NCBI GenBank assembly: GCA_022385805.1
Contig: MU277813.1
Location: forward strand, 4,371 to 32,977
Direction: 5' to 3'
DNA from: Pilatotrama ljubarskyi
Lineage: Eukaryota; Basidiomycota; Agaricomycetes; Polyporales; Polyporaceae
DNA length: 28,607 nt
The translations under genes were made by a program, and so were the position numbers. This document shows positions 1 through 10,225 of this stretch, piece by piece (the first letter of the stretch is position 1; each line of letters starts with the position of its first letter). Below the pieces are notes generated by a model, which saw nothing but the letters and a program-made list of their open reading frames with translations, searched no databases and had not been told where the DNA came from.

Positions 1-27
1 GCCTCCTGGGCCAGTGCCCGGTAACCG

Positions 28-552
28 CATGCCGACCTGTCATGCAGAATGCTATATAGAGCGGTAATGACAGATGCATTATCTAGCCCTGAGTATCGGT
101 TACAAGGGATACCCATACAGGAAGCCATTGCGAGGCTGTTGGGGGAGCTACAGCGTCGCAATAGGGACATACAAGGGGAGCCGCACCTCGCAATAGCTGA
201 TATCTCAGCAACGGAGACAGCTATTCCTTAGCAACCAAGTGCATCTTGTAGCCCTTGACAGTGGCTACCAGATTGACCCCAAATTGCCAGCTATTGCAAG
301 GGTACTGGTGGAGCTACAGCCTCGCGATAGCTGCTGGAAAGGTAGGTGGCACCTCACGATAGCTGTTTTCTCGGCAACAAAGGGTGCCATGGCAACGGGA
401 CCATGACCATTGCGTAGCCAAGAAGCGGGGCTACCAGAATGACCCCAAATTGCGAGCTATTGCGAGGGTTTCCGGTGAGATATTTGAATAAGAGCGCTCG
501 CGATAGGCTCGCGATAGTGCATGATGACCCATCATGCAGATGTTATATAGAT
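28..552. repeat. Degenerate tandem repeat block, unit about 164-167 bp
   Basis: Three diverged copies of one module can be aligned by eye. They start near 125, 291 and 458, which gives a period of about 166 bp. Each begins with a GCTATTGCGAGGG-like segment, and the first two continue with GGAGCTACAGC followed by TCGCRATAG words. The sequence ACCCCAAATTG recurs about 165 bp apart at roughly 278 and 443. A further segment (GCATG, GACC, TCATGCAGA, TATATAGA) occurs at about 28-58 and again at 519-552, which is close to three periods apart. Short TCGCAATAG/TCGCGATAG words recur inside the units. The block sits immediately 3' of the pogo-type transposase fragment, so it may be transposon tail or decayed satellite. 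Confidence 0.7.
518..538. repeat. Perfect 9-bp inverted repeat with 3-nt spacer
   Basis: TGCATGATG at 518-526 is followed after ACC by its exact reverse complement CATCATGCA at 530-538. It overlaps the stop codon that closes the transposase-like frame on the minus strand. A partly matching sequence lies near 28-45. Confidence 0.8.
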
Positions 553-996
553 AGCGACATCCGGATGGCGTCTGCGGAAGTCAGTAACCCAGCGCAAGGA
601 TGGCTTGTGACCACAAATGTGTTTCGCCTTGATGCGAAGGGTCTCCCTATTGATACCTTGGCCCTCACGCCCCCACAGCTTGGCCCAGTCGACAAGGACT
701 TCCTCCTGGATATTGGAGAGAAGCTGACAGTCCTCGTCCCGTTTCGCCCGTGTCTTCCTAAGCTGAGTGTGGCGTGCATAGAAGCGTGCATAAGGAATGC
801 AAAATTCCCGAGCAATCTTGCTGAGTTTCGGGGCATCGAGCTTGGACGTGAAGGTGATCACATCTTGGATACGCTTCTCAATGTCAGCTTCCCATTCGAG
901 AGTCTCTTGTGACTGTCGCGCTTTTGCCTTGGCCATGGCTACTTGCCATTGCACGACATATAATCCGCATATTTTATACAGGATGAGCGGGCTCAA
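532..996 (-). pseudogene. Truncated pogo/Tc1-type transposase, N-terminal DNA-binding part only
   Basis: An open frame of 154 codons. Translation probably begins at the internal Met at 936 (MAKAKARQSQ), which resembles the usual start of fungal pogo-like transposases. A psq-type helix-turn-helix region (APKLSKIAREFCIPYARFYARH) is followed by a CENPB-type helix-turn-helix (EEVLVDWAKLWG, then GHKPSLRWVTDFRRRHPDV). Both domains normally precede a DDE catalytic domain of roughly 200 or more residues. Here the frame ends a few residues after RRHPDV inside degenerate repeats, and no DDE part is visible down to position 1. It is therefore most simply a decayed or internally deleted element. A short domesticated DNA-binding protein cannot be excluded. 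The family assignment rests on recognised motifs, not on a search. Confidence 0.72.
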
Positions 997-2738
997 GATC
1001 GTGCTGCTCGCTTGCTCGTCGGACAGTGCGGCAGTGCGCTATGACAGCGACCTCGAGAGGCTTAGGCATTCAGTCGGAGTCCCAACTTCACCGAACAGAG
1101 TGCCCACCCATGTCATGGTGTAAGTCACGCACTTTCTGATATGTTCAGGTTGGCGACCCCGACATGACAATCGGACAAGTAAGAATGTAACCTTTGAGTA
1201 CGTAGACATGTCATCTCCGAGATCATGAGCAATGGAGCAGTAGATCAGGAGGGATCTGGTGTTATAACCGCTGCTCGCCTTCTGAGACGGCCGTTGCAAC
1301 TCGATGGTATTCGAATATCACACCCATCTTCTACCCGCTCTCCATGAGCCTTGAGCACAGTCATCTTTCACTACTCTACAATATACAGCTGAAATTTGCC
1401 GACGATGGTGTGAGGAATGCACGAGGGAATCACATTTTACACTGCTCTGCCACTTTTGCGTACCCCTGCCCGGGGTAGTACTATGGGATGCCGTCCCCCC
1501 TCACCTCGAAGCATGCGGCAGTTTCCCTCCTCTCCTGCGGCAACCGCCACCGCATCTCCCTCCCGGATCTCGTCTCGTTGCCGCGCCTTGTCGTCCAACC
1601 AGCGCGCGCGAAGCTCTGCTGATCAGCATCCGCGTCCCCGGCGTGCCCGAGGCAGATCGCCCGTAGCCCTTCGCGAGCTTCCTCGCGGATCACCACCCGG
1701 GCCCGCTTCCTGATCCCAGCGCGAGCTCAGGCCGACGTCCTGCTGTTGCCCTCCATTGAGTAGATGTTCGCCTCATGTGTCGAGCACTGGACCCGGACAC
1801 GCTCGCAATAGAAGCCGCGCGTGACTTGAACGCGCCTCGCGCCGGATAAGTCCTTTTATACGTCGTACAGCTAGCGAGACACTAGGAATACAACAAGACG
1901 GACGACACAGCACCAACGACGGGAGAGTCCGACAACAGACCAAAGAGAGCGAGCAGCAGCAACAACACCTGTATTCCGTGTCCGAGCGAACAGCAGAGAG
2001 CCAGATACCGTACTACACGCTCGAACGGCTACGATAACGATACGCGCACGACGCGCGCGCACGTCCACGGCGCCCTTGACCTGCGAGGGGGGGGGGACCC
2101 GAGCCCAAGAGTCGGGAGGGGGTATAAGCTACGCTACTGGCGATAATGAAAGAAGAACGAGTGTGGGAGGGGGAGCAGAGAGACCGGGAGGCACACGCGA
2201 GCGTTCGCTGGAAGACGACTAGTCCGCCACGCGCCCTTCGAGTCCGCTAGACGTTCTCTCTGGAACCCGAAGGATAACGAGCGGGACGGCGCGTGCGAGG
2301 TCACGGCCACGAGCCCGCCCGGCGCGTGAAACACGCGCGCGCGTGCGCGGCAGCGGGGCGTACCAGTACGAAAACGTGCGACTAGGAGATCGATCGAACA
2401 CTAAGTTTTTGCGTGAAGACGACGACGACGACAGCGCGCGCACGCGTTCACAGGACTAAAGAGCGTGGAGAGTACAGGACGACGGCCAAAGAAACGACAG
2501 GACGGGACCGGGTCAGGCAATGGTACAAGGGAGGTGGTATATCGAGTACGACGAGGCGTAGCGTAGAGCACAAGGAGCGGCGGCGTGGCGGGCAGCATGC
2601 ACGGGCCGGATAGATAGGAGGGGAGTGGTCATAAGTGATACAGTTGGCCATAAGCAGCTTTAGGAGTAGGGAGAGCGGGGCCGAGAGAACCAAGACGCGA
2701 GGGGAATCCATGGGCATAGCGAGAGCGATGAACGACGC
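997..2738. other. No gene recognised (bHLH 3' flank)
   Basis: Only short overlapping frames on both strands, without recognisable domains or consistent splice signals. The stretch 2040-2450 has several alternating CG/CA purine-pyrimidine runs, for example around 2330-2350 and 2435-2446. A TATAAAAGG sequence lies on the minus strand near 1851-1859, but no gene follows it convincingly. The part next to 2738 must contain the 3' UTR of the bHLH gene. Confidence 0.6.
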
Positions 2739-4209
2739 TCAGAGCATCATGGAGGCGTAGCCGTGGCCGTTGCCACCGCCTCCGACGCTGATGGGGGCGC
2801 TCTTCATCATGCCCATGGCCATGTTGCCCAAGCCCATGTTCATGCCGTCATCCCAGCCGCCGCTGGTGGTAGGAGCCATGCGGCGGGGGACGGCGGCGGG
2901 GCCGTTCATGACGCTCGGCATCTCGTAGCTGCTGCCAGGGTTGCTGACGGGGCTGGCGTAGCCGCTGCCGTTGCTGTTGACGCTGCCGCTGCGCTCGCGA
3001 CGAACGTGGACAGGGCCCGCGGTCGGAGAGGCGTCGTGCTGCTGCTGCATGAGCTGTTGGCGCTGCAGGTTCATGAAATAGGCCTGCTGCTGCTGCCCGG
3101 GGGCGCCGATGTTCATGGGGGAGACGTTACCCGCGCCGTGGGAAGAAGCGGGCGGGGTGAAGAGCGCGTGACCGCCAGGGACCTGCGCGTTAAACATCTG
3201 GGCGCCCCACTTGTCGTCGTGGCCGACGAGGCTGTGCTGCTGCTGGTGGATGTACTGTCCGCCGGAGTACTGGGGCTGGATGTGCTGGGGGTGAGCGTCG
3301 TAGAGGCCGGCCATGGCAGGGTTGTCGAAGGAGACGCCGGTGGGGCTCTGGACGACCATGGGAGTGTGCGGGCCGTGGTTGACGGGGCGGGGGAGGATGG
3401 TCTGGAGTTGGAGACCGCCGCGCTGGGGGACGGAGTGCGCGAAGGGGTTGTTGACGTCGGCGGACTTGGGGACGTGGATGGGGGCATCCAAGTGGGCGTC
3501 GTCGTGGATGTTGATGGGGGCGGGAGCGGAGTTGGCAGGGTAGTCGTCGTCGCCAAAGTCATCGCCGTCGTCCTCCTCGATGGGGCCTGCGCTGAGGACC
3601 TCGACCTCGCCGGTGAGGATCATCTGGAAGGCCTCACCGCGGACGGGTTCGTCTACGCGGGGGAGACCGGAGCGGTCGCGCCACTCGTTGAGCTCGCGAC
3701 GGAGAGCGTCGGACTCGAGCTTGAGGATGCGAAGCTCGCGGGCAGCGAGGAGGCGGTGCCTGCGAGCGGCATGGATGTGGGCAATGGAGGAGTTGACGAT
3801 GGAGGACTTGGAGGGCCTGCGGATCTGGGAGAGGTTGGGAAGGAGGGCGGCGAGATCCTGCAGGACGGGGATCGGAGTTTCAGCGGGTGATGGATGAGGA
3901 GGGGGATGAAGTACTCACCAGGAAGCGGCCGTTGAGGGTCTCGCGCCTCGCTCTCTCTACAGCGTTGTGAGTGGCCCTGCGCTCTGCGGTGTTTGCGCGA
4001 CGGCTGGGCTTGCGCTTGGACTGGGTGCCGGTGGTGGGAGCAGAGTTGGGGGTGGTGTTGGTGGGAGCGGAAGCGTCGGAAGGAGGGAGAGCGAGAGTCT
4101 GGACGGCAGAATCAGGGGAAACGGGAGTGTGGGGCCCGTTTGAGGCGTCGGTGGAGGAGGGAGAGTTGCCTGCGGAGGGCGAGTCGGGAATGGCAAGGGG
4201 GAGAGCCAT
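2739..4209 (-). CDS. Basic helix-loop-helix transcription factor, class B type
   Basis: Two exons, 4209-3919 and 3857-2739, encode 469 aa; the intron has donor GTGAGTA and acceptor CTGCAG. The N-terminus is Ser/Thr/Pro-rich. The basic region (HNAVERARRETLN, from about residue 81) has His81, Glu85 and Arg89 at the positions that in Max-type proteins contact CACGTG, so E-box binding is expected. Helix 1 and the loop cross the exon junction (NGRFL then DLAALLPNLSQIRRPSK). Helix 2 (SSIVNSSIAHIHAARRHRLLA) runs into a heptad-like ELRILKLESDALRREL segment that may extend dimerisation. The C-terminal half is low-complexity, with an acidic stretch and Gln-, Asn- and Gly-rich parts typical of activation regions. 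The start is chosen because CCCCATGGC has a good fungal context and no in-frame upstream Met is supported. The direct target genes are unknown. Confidence 0.93.
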
Positions 4210-4418
4210 GGGGACGAGGGGGCGATAAGGGCGGGGGAAGGGTGGGATCGTCTATGGTTGAGTGGGCGAGGTGGTGGAAGGGAGGCGGGAAGCAGGAGCA
4301 GACGGGTACGCGAGATACTCAGCGGAGACCGACTTGCTGGAGGGGGGGAGGAGGTGTTGGTGGATGGGAGGGCGGGGGAGAGCGGGATGAGCAGTCGCGA
4401 GCAGGGCTCAGCGTCCGG

Positions 4419-4550
4419 CTAGGAATGGTGCGTTTGAAGGGCTTGTGAAGGCTGGGTGGTTGCTTGCAGGGGAAGGGCGGGATGAGAGAAGCCGGCAAGG
4501 GTCGCGAGATCTGGGAGCGACGACGAGGGGGACGACGAGGAGGAGGACAT
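4419..4550 (-). CDS. Possible upstream ORF in the bHLH leader, 43 aa
   Basis: An ATG at 4550-4548 opens a 43-codon frame (MSSSSSSPSSSLPDLATLAG and on) that ends with TAG at 4421-4419, about 210 nt before the bHLH start. If the transcript begins upstream of 4550, this uORF could lower translation of the main frame. It could instead lie in a leader intron or outside the transcript. No homology is recognised. Confidence 0.3.
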   Translation of the reverse strand: MSSSSSSPSSSLPDLATLAGFSHPALPLQATTQPSQALQTHHS

Positions 4551-5129
4551 GGGCGATAAGCGACGAAGAGCGAAAGAGAGAGAAAGGACGTACTCCAGGC
4601 GGTATCCTTGTTGCGGCAGGGCTGGGCGGAGAGAAGAAAGCAAGGGGAGGGGGAGGAGGAGGAGAGGGCCTTCAAACGAGAACCATTCGACGACAGGGCG
4701 GGCTCCAGAGAGTCTGTCCTCTCTTCTCTCTCTCCCATATATCTCCTCCTCGGCACTCCCCGGCACCACTTCCCCCTTTGGTCATCCCATCCCAAAAAAT
4801 AATATCCAGTCTTATCCCCGCCCCCTGCCTCGTCGTCGCCCTCCCCGCCCTCGCCCCCGCCCTCGCCCGACGCTTCTCCTCGCTGCGCTCGCCGTCTGCA
4901 CCGCCCGCTGCCATCTGCCCGATGTCCGACTCGCGTTCGGACTATGCGCTGCCACCATCGCTGTTGCCGCCGTCATCCGCCCAGTCGTCCTCCGACGTTC
5001 TCCCGCTCCGCCCTGCTCTCCTGACCTCCCCTCGCGACGATCGCCGGCTCTCTCCCTCCTTGTTCTCCTCGACATTGCTACCTCGTCTTCCGCGGCCTCT
5101 CCTCCGCGCCCCTTCCCACCGCCCGCCTT

Positions 5130-5135
5130 CACGTG
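5130..5135. promoter_or_regulatory. CACGTG E-box upstream of the bHLH gene
   Basis: A perfect CACGTG palindrome about 920 bp upstream of the bHLH start codon. It is the site expected for a class B bHLH with the His/Glu/Arg triad seen in this protein, so autoregulation is possible. A six-base match can occur by chance; others lie at 7686-7691 and 13314-13319. Confidence 0.3.
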
Positions 5136-5216
5136 CCCACCCCGGCTTCTCCTCTCCCGAATCCCCCGCCCCTCTCCGCCTTTGGCATAACGCCCGCCGC
5201 CCGTTGCCTGTCGTCG

Positions 5217-5243
5217 AGATCTCGTGTGCTGTACACGAGATCT
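5217..5243. repeat. Perfect 11-bp inverted repeat, 5-nt loop
   Basis: AGATCTCGTGT at 5217-5227, then GCTGT, then the exact complement ACACGAGATCT at 5233-5243. It stands in a low-complexity CT-rich region that otherwise has little secondary-structure potential. It could be a dimeric protein-binding site or an RNA hairpin. Confidence 0.85.
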
Positions 5244-6157
5244 GCTGTGCCCTCGATCTGTCATTCGTCTGTATGACCATCATCCTTTCTGATCTTCCTT
5301 CTCCAATCTCCGACCCTCCTCCTCGCCGTAACTTGACTATCGTATCTCCATTGCTCGTCGGTCCCGTCAGCTTCCTCACCGCCGTCCTCACTCCTTCCCG
5401 ACGCTCGCAACCCACAGACTGCTCTCCTCGGCCGGATCCTGTCCTCTCCCGCCCTCTCTCGTGTTCGCCCCATCATCTTCTCACCCATCCCAACGCTCAC
5501 CCGCCCTCCTTCTTCCATCTTACACCTCCACATCCATTCCCTCGCCCCCTCCGCGGACTTGCCACTATCCGTCCCGCCTCCATCGCCCTCGTCCCCGCAA
5601 CTGCGTCCTCCACCCTCCGGCATTCATACCTCCTCTCGGCCTCCACCCTCGGCCCTCCTCTCTCCCCGCTGCCTTCTCTTCCATCCCGCCTCACTCCCCG
5701 CAGATCACCTGCTCGCCACCTCAGCCCCCGGACTTTCTCGTCTTATTTTCTGTCATTCCTCCGCTCACCAACACTCAGCCTGCCGCTCTCTTCGCCCTCC
5801 TCCCCGGCCTCGACAGCTGATATCACATGCGCCCGCATATGGCCCTCGCCCACCCACGCCCGTCCGGCATCTCCCACTCCCCTCTCACGCACCCATCCAT
5901 CCGTCCCCCAACCTCTGCCGTCTGCCCACTCAAAATACATCCATTTCCCCGCACCTCCCTCCAACACATCGTCATCGCCCCTCACGAGCCGCCCCGTCCT
6001 CCAGCCGCGATCCTCGAACCCTCCAGGCCTCTGCCAGACGCACGTCAACGCGAAGCACCTCCCCCGAACCGCAGCCCCGCGGTTACTCCTAACCAGACTT
6101 CATCTCCCATCTTCTCCGCCCCCTCTCGCCGCGCCCGCTATACGTTCGAACCGCTAA

Positions 6158-9109
6158 AACGTGCTTATTTTCGTCAACGCACGACCGCTCCCGGATGCCG
6201 TACACCCTCCGCGAATTCCTCCAGCCGCGCCCAGGGCCGCGTCGCCATGGCTTTCCAACCGAGCCGTCAGACAGATCGTCTCGTGCGGCAGCGGCTCCAC
6301 TCTCTTGCGAGCGCGTCCAGGCCCGTCCGCCCTGTCGACACGCCTGCTGTCTATTTAGGTCGCCGGACGGCAGCTGCACACATCTCGCAAACGCATCATG
6401 TCGACGGCGGCTCCACCTGCACAACATACTTGCTGTGTCGCTCTCCCTCCTCCCTGCGGCGCACGCCGCTTGCGCCAGACAATTTTCTGAATCATTTCCC
6501 AGCTCACGCCCGGGCGGCTTCCGCGCGGACGACGGGCACAGTGGCCTCTGCCGCTTCTCCTCCTCAATACGATTCTATACGTTTCGCGATGCACGACGCA
6601 GCGGCTAACGTGACGCCGCACGCACCGCCTCGCCTTCATCTTACCGCCCGCTGCGGCTTCCGGTCTCCGTCTCTCGGTCGCTGTCTCTGTCGGGCTCTAC
6701 CTTCCTCCGTCCGCCGACATTGACGGCGGTGATCTCCTCATCCACAACGCTGCGCATGCAACCAAAATTCCAGTACGGTTTGTCGGGTAGGCACCGCCAC
6801 TGCATCATTTGCCGTCGTTTTCCGGTTTACACGTTCGCTCGTGCCGCGAAGTGGTAAGCACATCTACGCTTTCTTCGTCATACTCCTCCGAACAGCGCGG
6901 TCACTTGGCCTTCATCTCGCCGAGCCAGCTCGCCGTCAGGCTGCCCCGTACTCGCTGCACCGGTCGAGCGTCCTCCCATCCGCACTCAGCCAGATGAGAT
7001 TATGGCAGAGCTCGGACCGAGGCTCGAACGACATCTCGTCTCGCCATCTCGACAAGCCGAGATCCGAGTGCCTGCAGTGCAGCCGTCAACGTCAAGATCT
7101 GCTCCATCGCTCGGGGAGGGATCACTGGCAAGAAGTGTTCCCGCGAGCGCCGAACAAGTAGGTACATGGCCTGATATTTCCCAGCCCGCCCACGGGTTCT
7201 CGAGCTTCCCCTTCACATTCGCGCCGTTTCGCTGCTCGTCTTCTGCGCAATCACGACAGTCATAATATATCTCTACGCGCGTGTGTAGCGCGCGATGTCT
7301 TCGTCCAAGCAGCGCTATCGTCCGCCGTTTTGATCCCCTTTCGACGCGAGTCTGGCACGATGCCCAGTCGACAATGTATGAGACCGTCAATGAACACGCC
7401 CCCGCTAGAAGCGCACGCAGCCATCTTCCCTCGATCGACGCGAACGCAGGCGGTCGGGTCGGGGGCAGATCGTCCCCCACGCCCTGGTTCGTTAGGCCAG
7501 CTGCGCGCGGCGACGCCGCCATCAGACGCCTCCCGGACGACGAGGTCGTGTGTGCTTGCCAATCAGTGATCGCCCTCCGCCCGTTCGCTCGGGCCCAACG
7601 GGGCACCCTCGTGATACTGTATGTAGCGACTCCGTAGCCTCCGACCCTCCGCACAAGGGGGCGCGAGACACGAGACGCGTCACGCCACGTGCGGCGTACG
7701 CAGATGCCCCTTGCGCGGAGAGGTCGCCTGAGAGAGGGAGCGGGTGGCGCAGGGGGAGAGGGAGAGGGGCACAGCATGGACGGCGGGCAAGAAGCCAAAC
7801 TGGGACGGCGGGCGGGGTGGATGCGATGGAGAGAGCGGATTTGGCATAGTCGCCCTTTGTCGTGTTCGTCGCCGATCGTCCGCCAGACGGGGCCTGCGTG
7901 TGATCGAGGCTGAGATCCGTCCTCGATCGTCGCCATGGGTTCCCCTTGCGCTGTGTACTTATGCACAGACCGGCGCGCGGTGACGTCGTGCTCGGCGGTG
8001 CTCACCGCAACACCGAGCGCACACTTGTTTCTGCTGCCGGCTAGCGGCGGTCGTCTACTCATCTCAGGTCGCGTAACGTCGACGTGATGTGTCCCAGATG
8101 CCGATATCGAATGCAGTTATACGTGGCGCGTCGCAGAAAGAGGCCGGGCTGCTCTCTCAGGTGAGTGAAATATGCATAGATGGCGCAAGGTACGTGCCAC
8201 TGCTTGTGTAACGGAACGTACAGTCCCGGACGCCAAATAGCCCGTCTTAGCGGGTAAGTCCGCGGTAACCCCGGCATCGACGATATGTGAGGAGATCCCA
8301 GTCGCGGGGATGAGTTTGAAAGCCGGTTCGATCGACGACAGTCACTGTCCGCCTCGAACGTCTCGCAGGAAGACTGGGGTGCATTAGACTCCGGACGAGC
8401 TTGTCGGATGGAGAGGGTTCGCGGGCAGCGACTGGTTTGACGATGCCGAGACGACGTGTGCGGGCGAGCATCATTGGCCATCTGCTGGCGTTGAACGCCG
8501 ACCGAGTGCTCCAGACTCGCGTATTATGGCCAAGAAAGACGCCATTGAAGCGGAAGCTCAGAGCGGAGGGTTAGTGAGTAATAGAGTGTCGATGGAGAGA
8601 AGACACTCCGGGCCGAGTGGGTGGCGAGCCCTGACTTGGACTTGGACTAACCCTCCGTCCACTCTCGTCCTGAGCTCGGACCCTATCGCTATGCGCTTTT
8701 TGCCGCTGGTCGTAGCAGCCTCAGCACCGGAGCTGCTAGCCGGGACCAGTACGCATCCTCACCCGTCCTCGACCGCCGCCTGCCAGCTCTACTTCGAGTA
8801 TTCGAACGTGTTCGGTTGATTAGGCTCGGGCCAACGGCACCCCGCATCGTCAAAGACTCCTCGATGGCGGCTTCAGCTGTTTTCGTTGTCAATTCTTGAG
8901 CTGCCGCCCGACGTCATCTCTTATGTTCGAGTCATCTGCGCCGCGTCTACTTCGCCGGGATATCCTGCGAATGGGCTGCGTTCCTTCGCCCGAGTCGTAC
9001 TCCCACGAGTAACATACGCCTCGCTACGTCTTGTAGTTAGCTCGACCGATCGAGAAGCTACCCACACCCCGTACTTGTTCTTCGCCGCATACTATTCACA
9101 GCAGCCCGC
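6158..9109. other. No gene recognised (2.95 kb)
   Basis: No frame here shows a recognised domain. The longest is a minus frame of 358 codons at 6986-8062, rich in Arg, Ser and Ala, with no helix or motif pattern that suggests a folded protein. The segment 8060-9109 has short frames only. The last few hundred bases should contain the phosphatase promoter; no clear TATA box was seen. A CACGTG occurs at 7686-7691. Confidence 0.55.
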
Positions 9110-10225
9110 ATGGCAGACCCTACGACCACTCCCACCCCGCCCTCGGTGCCTAGCACGCTCGCCTCCACGATAGCCTCAACACTGGACTCGCCGCCCTTCG
9201 TCCGGATCGAGGGTGTCTTCAACGTGCGTGACTTTGGTGCGGGCCATGCCGTCGCCGGCGGAGGTGCAGCCAAAGTCAAGCCGCTCTTCCTCTTTCGCTC
9301 AGGGGAGTTCTCGCATATCACGGAACGAGGGATCGAGCAGCTCCGCGCTCTCGGCATACGCAAGGTCTTCGACCTCCGAGTTGATACCGAGATCGCAAAG
9401 TATCAGACGGCCAACAGGGCGATCGAGGGCGTCGAGATGGTCAGAGCTCCCGTCTTACAAGAAGGCTGGGAACCAAGCGAGATCGCGAAGAGGTGAGTTG
9501 TCCTGCGGAATGAACGAAATCACTACTCTGCTCACGGCGTTGCACGTTCACAGGCTCAAAGAGTTCGAGGACAACCCGCACGATGTATGCCGTATCTGTC
9601 CCGCACGCACACCGCTTCCCGGACACTACTTACTGCCGCTCCAGACCTTCTTGACCATCTACAGACATGTTCTCGAGCACGGAAATTCCTCACTCGAGCA
9701 AGTCCTCATTCATCTGCGTGACCACCCCGACCAGCCGTGCCTCATTCACTGCACCGGTACGCTCGCCTTCCTTTGCTGCGTATGCTGCGGCGTTTTGACT
9801 TTGCATCAGCGGGTAAAGACAGAACTGGCGTGTTCGCCGCCGTCGTTCTCATGGTACGAGTCGCACTCCCTGTGCAAGCCTTCGCTTGTTCCTCACGGTC
9901 CGGCTTGCAGCTTCTCGGCGTCCGAGACGAAGACATCACCGCAGACTACGCACTCACCGAGATCGGAATGCAGCCCATCCTGCCCATGCTCGCTCAGCGC
10001 CTGCAGAAGGAGGCCGTCTTTCGCGAGAATTGCGCCGGCACCCTGAACATGGGCAGCTCAAGGTGCGTCGTGACGTTCTCACGAATCCCATTGTTGTCTC
10101 ATCGCCCTCGATGTATCGCTCACAGACCGAGGTTGATGCAAGCGCTCTTAGACTTCGTCCGCCGCGAGTATGGTGGAGTAGAGGGATACCTGACAAAGTA
10201 CATATACCTCCCTCACCGACGATGA
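9110..10225 (+). CDS. Protein tyrosine phosphatase (Y_phosphatase3 type), C-terminus frameshifted
   Basis: Six exons: 9110-9492, 9554-9584, 9645-9756, 9810-9853, 9911-10062 and 10126-10225, giving 273 aa. Family landmarks are FNVRDFG near residue 37 and FLFRSGEFS near 60. The Cys-x5-Arg signature HCTAGKDRTG has Cys174 and Arg180 and is split by intron 3. It is followed by ADYALTEIG, LNMGSSR and ALLDFVRREYGGVEGYLTKY. These are hallmarks of the bacterial/fungal tyrosine phosphatase family that hydrolyses phosphotyrosine or related phosphoesters; the substrate is unknown. Introns 2 (60 nt), 4 (57 nt) and 5 (63 nt) are multiples of three without stops, so retained forms would stay open. After GYLTKY the frame reads YLPHRR and stops. 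The expected acidic tail (LTDDDF then RIRENL) is encoded in another frame just downstream, displaced by a 4-bp duplication. Confidence 0.92.
10207..10214 (+). repeat. CCTC tandem duplication that shifts the phosphatase tail
   Basis: CCTC at 10207-10210 is immediately repeated at 10211-10214. Counting one copy only, the frame would run on from YIY into LTDDDF and RIRENLIV and stop at 10257-10259. With both copies it stops at 10223-10225. Confidence 0.75.

Larger units (their letters stand above)
4210..6157. other. Strand-asymmetric region upstream of the bHLH gene
   Basis: From about 4215 to 4700 the plus strand is strongly purine-rich, so the bHLH sense strand is CT-rich. From about 4720 (CTGTCCTCTCTTCTCTCTCTC) to about 6150 the plus strand is strongly pyrimidine-rich. 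CT-rich sense strands are common just around transcription starts in filamentous fungi, so the left part is probably bHLH promoter and 5' leader. The right part may be the leader or body of a rightward transcript. A 570-codon plus frame at 4445-6157 is Pro/Ser/Arg-rich and looks like a by-product of this composition rather than a protein. Confidence 0.55.

Noticed and set aside
439..912. 157-codon plus-strand frame
   Set aside because: Antisense to the transposase remnant, which has recognisable helix-turn-helix motifs on the minus strand.
1800..1860. tRNA-like T-arm (GTTCAAGTC on the minus strand) near a TATAAAA
   Set aside because: The stem-loop spacing does not fit a T-arm, and no acceptor or anticodon arms pair around it.
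2040..2450. Alternating CG-rich runs as possible Z-DNA or a functional element
   Set aside because: The runs are short and imperfect and fit the general GC richness of the region.
2763..3890. 375-codon plus-strand frame
   Set aside because: Antisense shadow of bHLH exon 2; its Gly/Ala/Val repeats come from the GC-rich complementary codons.
4445..6157. 570-codon plus-strand open frame
   Set aside because: It follows the CT-rich composition, is almost all Pro, Ser, Arg and Leu, overlaps other equally open frames and shows no domain.
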